A DNA stretch of 64,000 nucleotides from Edolisoma coerulescens (taxonomy: Eukaryota > Chordata > Aves > Passeriformes > Campephagidae). The position numbers and the translations under genes are program-made. Where the stretch lies: positions 773,134 to 837,133 of the forward strand of contig VWZW01001241.1 in the NCBI GenBank assembly GCA_013397115.1. The letters are read 5' to 3'. Shown here in pieces: positions 37,501-49,500 of this stretch. Position 1 is the first letter of the stretch, and each line of letters opens with the position of its first letter. The notes below the pieces were generated by a model. The model saw nothing but the letters and a program-made list of their open reading frames with translations. It was not told where the DNA came from and ran no database searches.

Positions 37501-40500
37501 CTGTGCCAACGAAGCAAAAACCTTTGTGTGGAACGTGACGGCGACCAGGCTGGGTGAGGCTGGGCAGAGGGATGTGTGGCAGCTCGTGGGAGGAGGGGTG
37601 GAATTTGCCTGTGTCTGCATGTCTGGGCCTAATGCTCGCACATACAGCTGTCTGCTGCAAGTGCTCAGCAACGTGCCCCTGTGCTCCCTGCAGGCAGACT
37701 GAACGTCACCGTGAGCAGCGTGGCAGAAGAGTCACACAGTCTGTGTGGCAACAGGATTGCTGTGACACCTTTGCAAGGAGGGAGAGACGCAGTGATAAAA
37801 CCTCTGCTTGTGAAGGTTGGTCACATTTCAGGGCGGAGAGCCCTTCAGGTTTGTCCCCTGGGGCAGTCAGCAAGATGCTAAGAGGAAGTTTAGCCCCTTC
37901 TTGGACATCAGACAAACTTGCTAAGGCAGGGTGACTTCCTTTCCTGTCTTCCCTATCTGAACTACGCTTTCTCCATCTGCAGCCAGGAGGTGTCCTACAA
38001 GAGAAGACCCAAAATGCCTTTCTCTGTCCTGCAGGTAGGGGGCAAAAGTTCCTGACTGCCATTGATCATGAGACCAGGATGGAAGGGACAGGGTTACTGC
38101 AAATACCCAGATGTGGGGGAGGAATTAATCAGAGAGCAGGCACTGGTGGCCCCCTCCCTGCTCGGGAGAACAACCACTATAGTTTGTCCATGTTAATCTT
38201 TTACCCGCCAAAATTTCCTGTAATGAGGCATTTGTTTGCAAGTCTTGGCTCATGTGACTTGATGTCACATTACACTTCACCTGGGTCTTCTTGGATGTTA
38301 CACTTGTATGAATGGCTTCTTCCATGGGATAAATGTCTGGGTTCTGCCTTCCTCAGATAACACCATCTCTGAAGAGTTCTCCCTGCCTCTGCCTGCAGAA
38401 GTGCTGGAGGGATCTGCCCGAGTCACGTTCTCTGTGATTGGTGAGAAAGGCTTTCCCTGCTCTTGGGTCTGTAGTGAAAAAAACTTGCACAAAGCTTTGG
38501 CCTTACTGATGCATTGACCCAGCTCCTCATGAGATCATCTGTAAGGGGCGTGATGCTGGCCTCAGGAATGTGGATCAAGTAATCTTTTCAAATATTTATT
38601 CCTCTCATAAGGAATGATTCTAGGTGATCTCCAAGTGTCTGGGGAAAAAGGCACAAAATAGGATATCCTTTCTGACTTCTGTCAGTGCCATCCGCCTAAG
38701 TGAACCAAAACCACCCCCACAGATTTCCACCTACTTTGCCTCTGTAATTCCTTTCCCACCTTGGTACCTACTCAGGAATGACAGCTCTTTACCTTTCTTC
38801 AGACCCCCTCAAGCTTCCCTTCATCTTCCCAGAACCATGATGGCCTCCTTTTCTGTGCTGGCCTAACGTAGGAGGGGTCACCAGAAATCTCAATCATGTC
38901 TGTTCAGTCAGGGACTGGCTCTTTTCTAGGATCCCAGTAGAGCCTAGGGAAGGCAGCAGTCCTTTTGTTTCACACTGCTCAGTGTCTGTGCTTTTCCTTT
39001 CTCCTGTCTCTCCTCTCAAATGTCAGGTGACATCATGGGTCCAGCACTTCAAAATTTAGACCGGCTGCTAAGCATGCCCTTTGGCTGTGGGGAACAGAAC
39101 ATGGTCCAGTTTGCACCAAACATCTTCATACTCCAGTACCTGAATAAGACTAAACAACTGAACCCAGAAATTAAGGATAAAGCACTGAAATTTCTGACAA
39201 CAGGTAAGCATTGCCCTTCTCCCTTCTGCTGCAAAATGAAGCTGCTATAAATCAAGAGTGTGGAGCACGGGTCTGGTGGGGAGCTGAAGGGCAGCAGCAG
39301 GAGTGATTGCCAGAGTTGTGACAAAGGAAGGTATCACAGAGAAAAGGGAAATGTGTCACGCAAAGAAAAGTTTCTGAACAAAGCACGACTTCTGGCTCTG
39401 CCAGTAATTGAGGTACTAACTCTGCTTTTTTGAGAAAGGTGTAGGTGATTAGTGATTTCCATCATTATGTGATGCCTGTTTGTTTCCTTAGCAGTTCAAG
39501 GCTGACAGAAGCACCCTGTGAAAATAGGGCATCAGCTGCTATTACATGGCATAAAGAGTGGCCTTTGGGAATAGATAGGAGTTCAGTAGCTTAGTGTTTC
39601 CCCATGTTTTAGAAAACATATTTTGGGGGCATGTCAATTCTCTCCAGTATAATCTGAATTTAGTATGGTGCCAGTGTCTGTGTCTCATGTAGTAACATGC
39701 CTCATATTTCAGCCTGCCAGTCTCCTTGTCTGGAGAGGATTTGACTCCTTTTCTTTCCCCCTTTTTCTCTGGTACTGCAAGCACGTACTGAGAACATGTA
39801 CATATATCTGCGAGAGTGGGGCCTACCCAAGAGAATGGTGGTGGCAGAGAGGAAAGACAAAGGGTAAACAATAAGGCTGTGAGGAGGAGGGTGAGGGAGA
39901 GCAAACAGATGCAGACAGCATTCTGCCCTCAGAGTTCAAAGGCTTGTCCTTGTTGCTTCCTGTACATCCCATAAAAAGTGCTTTCTTGAGTCCCAACAGG
40001 GCTAGGAGAAGTGCTGAAAAGCAAACAGGGTTTAATTTGTGTCCCCTCTAGGAAAAGCCTTGTTCCTCACTCCTACCACTCTTTTCATTCACAGCAAGGC
40101 CCCTGAGGGCTCCCTGGCACATGGGGAGCTATGAGGTGGCTGAGCATGTCACCCTTCTGCCAAACAGCAGGGCAGGTACCGCCAGCACTTGCTCCAAACA
40201 GCTCCAGTGATGCAGAGCAGCCTCATGGGCATTTCAGCGGTGCTGTTCAACTGCTTCTTGTCACACTGATGCTGTGGGATGCAAGGGGAACTGGGGCTGG
40301 TGTGCTTGTCTCAGCAGCTCTGACTGTAGGAGCTGGTGAAGCCTCTTGCTGTGAAGCCATCTTCCCGTGGCAAGGATACAGTTTGAGATGCCACAGGTCC
40401 TCACAGTCAGTCACATCCTGTTGTCACAGGTTACCAGCGCCAGCTGCTCTACAAACATGACGATGGCTCCTACAGCGCCTTTGGGAAAGGTGATGAGCAG

Positions 40501-43500
40501 GGCAACACGTGGTGAGTCACCAGAATTGCCATTGTCACCCTAAACCTGTTGTCCCTGCTGGTCCATCTCCTGGCTGTGACATGGGATTCCTCCGTGCTCT
40601 GCTCACAGGCTGACAGCTTTTGTGGCCAGGTCCTTTGGGCAAGCCAGCTCTCACATTTACACCGATAAGGAGCATGTGCGCAGCGCCCTGCTCTGGCTGC
40701 AGAAGCACCAGCTGCCCAGTGGCTGCTTCCAGAGTGTGGGGAAGCTCTTCAACAATGACCTGAAGGTATGGCTGCCAGACACGGGAGTGGGGGCCGGAGG
40801 AACGCAATGTGAGGCACAGGGTTGCTTCCTCAGGCTTTTCCACTGTGAACAGTAGCACAAAGCAATGTCCTCATGGCCTAGCACACCTAAGGCATCTTCC
40901 CAGAGCAGAATTAAGAACATGGCCTAAACCAGCAGTCATTTCCTCTGTGTGAGGTTTTAGACTCTGCTAGGCTTTCTTAATTTTTACTCTAGCTAAAAGA
41001 CAACACAGCTAATTGTGCCAAGGCACTACAAAGGCACAGGGAAATAAGAAATATTTTTATATTTCAGTGCTTATCTAGAATACCCTGGCTTGATTCTCTC
41101 TCTTCTCATACCTTACAGTGCAAAATACTCTATATGCTCTAATACAGGATTGTCTGAAGACCCAGTTGTCCCTCCACTTCCCCAAAAATAGGACTTCTCC
41201 TGGAGCTTGGCATCCCCCAAATGATTCCTGCAGCATAGCTGGAAATGCACCAAACCCTTGGTGAACATGCCCTAGAGCTTAGGTACTGAGCAGTGCATGT
41301 GCAGCATTGCAATACTTGGGTTCATCACCTTTGTAAAGGTACAAATAATCCACACTGGTCAGATTGCAAAATTGCCCACATTAAATACAAGGCAGATTTA
41401 TGAAAGAAAACAGGCTGCTACATTAGTAAAGCAAAGGGTTACACATTTTTTTTCCTAAAATTTGGATGCAGTACAAAATACAACCAGAGTGTGTGTGTAG
41501 ACTGTTCATCCTTGTCTGACTCACTAATTTCCCAGCTTGAGCCTTCTTGTCTGAACAGAACTTTTTGGAATAGGTCTTGCACCCTGCACCCCCCATACAC
41601 TACAAAGTTTCTTCTATTCAGTGTGAATGATGCTTCTTAGCATCTTAGCCCAATTTCCCGCTCTCATTTTAGATGTATTCTTGTCTCATATCTGAGGATG
41701 TAAGCAGAACCTCCTCAAGAATGAATGTCCTCTGAGGTGAAAAGCAGCTCCTGAAAGCCTGTTTAACACATATTAACCTGTAGCTTCTCAAAGCAGATGA
41801 ATTATATGTAAACTTGCACAACTTCTTGTATGCAAATCCTGCATCATAAAAACTTTATTCAAGTGTACAGTTGTAACATATTTAATAAAATAAATTGTTT
41901 AACGGTTTGCTTCATGCCTTTCTATGAGAAGGGATGTCTAGGCTGTGTGAACAATATGGCAGAGACTGCCCTCAACACCAAACTTTCATGATATTCAGCA
42001 AGTGAGCCTGGAGTGCTTTCCTGTCCACGAATGCCTAGAAGCATGTTGCTGCACTCTCTCAGATGCAGTTTTAGTGGCTGTACAATGACAGGCAAGCAGT
42101 GGTTGGGTTTGCCCTTTTCTGATGAGTGTCTGTGTGCTTGCAGGGCGGTGTGGATGATACCATTTCATTAACAGCCTATATTGCTGCTGCACTGGTGGAA
42201 CTCCATCTGGAGAAGAATGTAAGTCACACCTGAACTCTTGCAGGGCCTGGGAGTATGCTCCACCATTCATTTCTTCCCTGGCTGGGGGCTTCAGGGAGTC
42301 CCCAGCTTGAGCTGGTGAAGGGTTCTGTCATTCCCACCTTGGTACACAATAAGCTCAGTAGGAAAATTTTAACTCGGTGAAAAGTTCTTAATATAAATGG
42401 CCTGATTTGCAGCAAAGCAGAGCACTTGCTTTTCCCAGCTGATCTCAGGGGAAACAACTGTCTCTGAAAATAACAAAGGGCTTGCAGGGAGAGGCAACAG
42501 TTTTCATTAAACTGATCAACAGAGCTAAAGGAGAAAAAAAAGGCGACTTTTCAGGTATGCACTGTCCTCCTTCCCCCTCCCCCCAAATAAAAGCAATGAT
42601 CTTCAAGACAAGTGTAGACTGTTCTAGCAAAAGAGAACTGATATTCCAGGCTTAATGGTACAGTTCTAAAAACAACATCATACCCTTCAGGATCCGAGAC
42701 CCACAGCATGTGGGTCTGACAATTCTGAGCCAGTGTGTTACCAGGCACTTCCTACAGCTGGATTCTCCAGTGTATTAGCAGTCCCATATCCCAGTGATAT
42801 GTCCAGCACACCTTTCAACCCACAGTTAGTGATGCTTTGACCACTCTTCTTCACCCTCCACAGCCCTGGGAGAGATGCTAGCACTAAAATACATCAAGGA
42901 TGTGTCTGAGATAGATGTTCACAACAACATGTTGTTTCGTCAGAGGAAATTCACTTGGTTTGGATTCCTTTTTCAGGGCACCATGTTGGATAATGCCTTA
43001 CATTGCCTTAAGAATGTAACACTTGATGAGACAAGCCTTTATGTCAAGGCCTTGATGGCTTATGTCTTCACGCTGAGTAAGGACATGGAGATGAGAAAGC
43101 AGCTCCTGGATATGGTAGAGGAGGAAACTGGTAGGTTGTTGCTTTGGGGTCCTAGAGATAATGACTGCGTTCAAGGTCTGATAGCTGTAGCACTTAATTG
43201 CAGTATTCTGGGGAATTTAGCTATTCTCAAATAGGCTTTTGTGTCAGAAAATCGTAATTTGTTGAAGCTGTGAGAATCTTTAGTTTTCTCAGACCCAGGA
43301 AACAATTTCTAATCAAAAGCAGCAGAAGAAATCCATGCTTAACTTGTGCAGTTAAAATGTTTATTTGTGTTGTGGTGCTCCTGTCATTCTTCAGCAATTC
43401 ATACATAGTACAACAGATCTTGCAGAGGAAACTTGTTTCACCCTGTCTGTTCAGCTGCTGCTCAGGACATTTCCTTGAAACATTCAAACCTTTTGACTGC

Positions 43501-46500
43501 TTCCCCGTTGCTGCTCTACTCAGCTTAGGGCCCTTGGCTGGATGGACCTTTATTGCTGTGTTGCTGAGCTTGGTTCTTCCTTTTGTCTCATTAGCTTGGG
43601 GGAAAAATGGACTTCTGTCCTGAGTGAGGATGCTGGGATGGGTGTTCAAAGTGCCTAAACCTATGGTTAAGCAGTTGGTAATATTACCTAAGTTGGTTTA
43701 AGTAAGTTCTTCCCCACAGTTGCTTGTCTGGCAGTGTGGTGAGCTATACTGGGGGCTGAAAAATAACATAGAAAAAAAAAAATGAAGACAGAGAGGATTT
43801 TCCAGCCTGACCAGCAACCAGTGCTGAGTGCTGCTCACTGCACAGCCACTCAAGCTGCCAACTGGCTTCACAGGACAGCCAGTGGGAAAACTGGAAGGAG
43901 TAGGATTGCACACATTCACTGCAGTATTTGTTCAGAGCTGTCTCTGTGATAATACACATGGAACAAGGAAAATACCTTCCCCACTGTGATAAACATAATG
44001 AAGGTTCTCCATAGAGGACTTTAGCTAAATTCTGAAGTCTTGACTGTTTTTTTTTTTTTCTGAAGTCTCTGCTGGTTTTATGCAAACAAGTGATTTGGTG
44101 GTTCTTCTTTCAAAAGTGAAGGTTTGTTCTGAAAACTGACTTTGAATTTAAAAGCATTTTGGGTTTTCACATTTGTACCATTGCAGAAGATGCTTACACA
44201 ATTAAGCCTGGCAGAACTATGCTAAATTCTTAGCTGAATTTTTGTTTGTCCTCTACTACCACTGCAGCAAAATATTCAGTACTTGTGAGCTTGGACCTGA
44301 GGTGACAGCCTAGCTCTTGTTTAAATTGCCCTTCACTATGCACTGCACAGTGAGGATGCCAACAAATTGGGTAGTCTTTCTCCTCCAGTAGCCTGACAGC
44401 AATTCTCCCTCAAAGACTGAGCAGTTCTTGTACAAGAGGTACAAGTGACTGAAAATGAGTCCTAGAGCTTTTCAGCACAGGGGTCCGGTTACTCTATGCT
44501 AGGCAAATGCAGAAACAGCAAAAATGCTGTAGCTTGGAGACATAACTTTGAATATACACTGAGATCTATAGTTCTTCTCTACATATTCCTTCCCCCATCA
44601 GCACAGCTACTGACATCACAATCTGCCAATGAAAAGTCTTCTTCCATGATTGAGACAGTAGCCTACATCGTCCTGGCTCATGTCTCCAAACCAGACTTGA
44701 CATTCAATGAACCCTCGGTGAGCAAGCTTGTGCACTGGCTCAGTGGACAAAGAAATGCCTTCGGAGGATTTGCTTCCACACAGGTAACAAACCAGGGAAG
44801 ACCATGGTGGAAAGAGAAGAATGTTGTGCCTGGAGTGATGTGCACATCTCTCATGTGCATGTCACTCTAGACCCATCCTTTGCACACAAAGGTATATGAG
44901 GTCTGTTTGGGAAAGGGAGTGCCATGGGGAAACTCTTCTCTGTGTAGTGTAATTGGGATTACCGAGGGTCGTCTGGCATTGCTAAGCCCAGAGTTCACAA
45001 GCTGCCCTTTCCAGGCAGCAGAAAACATCCTGCTGCCTGTGGCACAGACCCTACCTATGCACTTATTGGGACAGAGCCTGCCTGTGTCAGAGGGTGAATC
45101 AGGGCCATGAGGACTGTGGTTCTCTCTGCAGTCCCTGAACTAGTGTGCTGGGTCTTGTCCTGCATGGCCCCACAGCAAAGTGACACTCTCTCTCTCTCTC
45201 TCTCTCTCTGCCTTCAGGACACGGTTGTCAGCCTGCAGGCCCTCGCTCAGTATGCAGCCCTCATTCCTCAGGAGATCAGAGATGTCAAGGTGGCAGTGAA
45301 AGGCAAGGGGGCTTCTCCACTGGAGTTCCACGTGCACAGGAACAACAAGTTGGTCCTGCATCAGGCATCTCTCCCTGCAGACACAGGGACCTACACAGTG
45401 CAAGCAACGGGCAGTGGCTGCGTTTATGTCCAGGTGCGTATGCGTAAGGAACAGAGCTCTCAGGTTTCGCCTCCGACTACTGAAGTGAGGTTTGGCTTTA
45501 AGCAGGCACTATCACCTCAAGTTCTGAGCAAGATTTTGCGTTCTAGGCAGAATCATGTCAAACTTGAAGGTACTCAGGTGTACTTTGTTGACATGTTTTC
45601 ATGCAACCAACTCTGGTATCTCCTCAGAAATGTCTCAGCTTTGCTGTCCCATCCTACAGAGCCTTGTCATTATTAAGAGACCAGCAGATCTGAAGTCAAG
45701 AGTAATGAGACACAGAAGAGTACATGCTTCTATTTTGAATGTGTGTTGTTGATGTCACTGCTTCAAGAGCTGGACATTGTATATCTTCTGACACAACATT
45801 CTTGGGGTTGTTACCACATGCAGAGATGAGGAGTGATGTGGTACCAAGGTCTTCTTACTCCAGTACACCAACACAACTGGTCTATCAGGAGGATACATCT
45901 TATTGTTATGGCAGTTTGGATAGTCATCCACTCGTGAGCCATTCATGCAGCAAAGAACGCAAGTCACTCCCTGTGAAAACCTTTTTTGCTGGGTCACCTC
46001 TGTTCAGATGATCCCACAGAGAATCTTATGAAGCTCACAGAGAATCTGCAAGCAGTGTCTCGTCAAGGGGACATAACAATTATTAATTGTTAATGCATGT
46101 AGGAGGTCACTAGAACCATACTGCTTGGCTACACTTGCATGTAGTCAACAAGTATAAGACATCTGATGAGCACATGCTGGTGAGGCAGTTAGTCACCAAG
46201 CAGGTGGAGGAAGATTGGCCTATGCTGCTCTTTTGATGACTGTTATCATCCCTCCTGCTGAGTTGTCTTCTTGCCATTTTTTGTTCTTCTTTCTTGAGGG
46301 GTTTGTAGTTGTTTTACCAGTATTTTTCCCTTGAGACCTGGAACTACTGACTATTAGCATGTCAAGAGTTACTTCTTTCTCCTTGTGGGGCAGTGTTTTA
46401 GCTAATGTGCTTCCTTGAACCTTAACAGTAACTTTTTTTTAATGAGACTGAATGAGGCCTTGAATCACGGATAGCTGAGTTTCCAGGTTTTGGGTTCCAT

Positions 46501-49500
46501 TTGGCAGGTGTATCTGATGCAATGTGCTAAACAGCACATCTCTGAACAGAAAGCACATCTGGGTCCAACTGCGTTAGCCACTGGCTAAAAAAAAAAGCTG
46601 GAGGCACAGGTAGTCCTTTACTCAGAGGAACTCTGGGGCACTTCACAGAGATGTTTTCTCTCCCACCAGACCACTTTATATTATAACATCCCACCACCAA
46701 AAACAGAAGAGGTCTTTGTCCTGGATGTGGAAACAGTACCAAGAGAATGTGATGGTGTCAGGAAAGAGTTTGACATCCATGTGTCTGTCAGGTATGAGAT
46801 CCCTTGAGGCTCTTTCTTCAGTGGAAAAAGGTGTGAACTCAGTTGTATGACTAGAACCCCATGAATGTCTCCTGTCTGTAGAATCAGAGACACAGGGATG
46901 ACTCTCTTCTTCTCCATACATCCCAAGGAGATTGTTAACTGAGAATTAAGGCCTAGAGAAGCATGGCAATGCACTGGCAGTGTCTTGCAGAACCACAGCA
47001 ACTATCTCAGGCAGCATGGACCAGCTCAGCAGTCCCCAGAGCACCAGCAGCTGAGCTCCCGTGTTGGGGGACGCTTGGCATCCTGGGCTGAACCAGCCCC
47101 GAGGTGCATCCCCCTGTAGTGTGAACCTCTGCTGGAACTAGACAGCAGGAACTCCAGTCCCTATCCATATTTTGCTTGCCTGCATCTGTCTAGGATGAGA
47201 GTCTTGATCCATATTCTCCATGCATTACTGTCCTTACTGAAAGAGAACAAGACTCACAATGTCACTCTCAGCCTGTAACAGCAAAGGTCATTTCCACCTG
47301 TTGGAGAGGGCAACACGAAGCCATATTATTTCCACATTAACCATAACACATTTGTTGCACGATCTGTCTCCATGTTGAGTGAGTAGATGGGGACCATTTT
47401 TTGTCCCTTTGTCCCATCAGTTAGACATGCTGCTGAGCTTTTGTACCACTGTAGGGCAGGGCACAGTTTGGAAGTGTCCATTAGTATCTCCTAGAAATGC
47501 TGTGCTGCCTTCCACATCTAATGTGCTTCTCTCCTGACCCCCTTCAGTTATGTAGGGGACCGTGGGATGAGTAACATGGCCCTAGTGGAGGTGGAGATGC
47601 TGTCAGGTTTCATTCCTGTGCAGAGCTCTGTGAAAGAGGTAAGACATTTCCTTTGACTTTTCTTGAGGATATCAAAATCTATTTTCCAGATGTAGCTCAG
47701 TCACAAATATCCAAACATTTAAGAAGTGTCAGAGAATGGTAACTACAGGTGCAGATATAACAGGTTATTTCACAAGGCAACTTTCTACTTGCACAAGTGG
47801 TTGTGCAGTTTTTTGTGTTCATAGTGAGGAGTGCATACACAGTTAGAGAGAAGATGAAAAATCACCTAGTTAGAATCACCTGGCATGCACTGGGCCCCTT
47901 TGCTGTTACCAGTGCCATTTTTAGGGATATTCCATGAAGTGGTGTTGAATCCCATGGAGTTGTTCAATGACATGCTCCAGTGTTCCACACAATAGCTGGG
48001 AAGATCCAACATAGCCTCCTACTAACCAGTTTTCCCTTTCCTACAAGTGATGGAAGTAGGAACATGGCCCAAGGACACTTGTACCAAAACTGAAAAATAT
48101 TTTCTAAGGCTTGATGTGCTCCCAACAGTCTCAGTGCTGAGGAAGGCAGACCTGACTAGTCCCCAGACTAGGCTAAGTGCTTTTGTCAACAGTGGTTCAT
48201 TGACAAATTCCAAACCTGCTGTGAAACAGGGAAGGCCAATTAGCTGATGTTAACCAAGCTCATCTCTTGCCTTCCTATACAGCTGGAGAAGGTACCCCTC
48301 GTGAAAAAGACAGAGATTAAACCGGACAAAATCACAGTCTACTTGGAGGAGGTAAGAGGAAGACCAGAGGGAGCTACCCATTCAAGTAGTAGCAGCTGAA
48401 GTACTTTGCATCGGGACTTTAGCAGATCGGAAATACAAATCTCTAGGCTGGTCAAGCAGGCTAAACTTTTCACAGAAGAGGAAGAGGGTGGAAGAACCTG
48501 GAAAGATAGAAAAAAACCCCTCTGATGCAGAAGGAGTAAAGTTAGTATGTAAGTGATTTTGAGATGATCAGTGCAATTCTGCTCACTTCCATTCTTCTCT
48601 CCAGCTGGGTGAGAGTTCTTTGAAGCTTAACATCTCAGTGGAACAAGATGTTGAAGTGCAGAATCTGAAAGCTGCAACAGTGCACGTCTATGACTACTAT
48701 AAGCCAGGTGAGATTTCACTGACATTGGCGTAAAGTAACTATTGTACCCCCCACTCGGACATAATTCTGTGACCCTAATTCCCTTAACTCCCTTATTCCA
48801 GTGCACTTCCTCCAGCAACTTCAAGCTTGGGTTTCCTCCATACAAAACTTCAACATTCAAGCAGCCACTTGTTTAGAAAAGTTCTTGAGACAAGGCTGCC
48901 TGGCACTATGATTATGTTGTGGGGTGTTACGTGTTCCAAACGACTGTGTTTGTTTTCTTCCTCCAGCTTCAAACTAGAAGACTTCTCTGATAATTTGCCA
49001 TGCTCTCTCCAGCTGTTTAGCTCTCTTGAGAATACTCAGGCATTTATTTAAAATCAGGATTACATAGTGCTACCCTGATCCACTAGAAGGCAGAATTTAG
49101 TTGTATGCATTTCATGTATAGTGTAATAATCCTACCATCGTGTCCTGCCACGTCTCAGAGGATAACAGGAAAATAACTTGTTACCCTTTAAAGCTCTAAA
49201 TGAATTATCAGCACAGAGATGAGAGATCTTGATGATATTCTGAGTCTCTCTGATTATTCTGTGCTCAGTATGAGACAAAACAGCAGATGGAACATTAAGA
49301 ATTATTTAAAAAAAAATTGGGAACAAAATTGAAAAACTGCCACTGGAGATTTAGAAAGCAGCACTACATGTCACATACTAAATTCTTGTTCCCCCTTACA
49401 GCCCATGGCAAGAAGAGGAGGACATTTTTAAATCCAGCTATTACAAAGCTAAATATTGTCACCTAATACGTTCTCTCTCTGCTATTTCATCCTGTACAAG

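Noticed and set aside
41883..41895. AATAAAATAAA-type signal in the intron after gene 2 exon 26, suggesting a short transcript
   Set aside because: It is in AT-rich intron sequence. Downstream exons continue in frame with intact splice sites, and there is no sign of a terminal exon.
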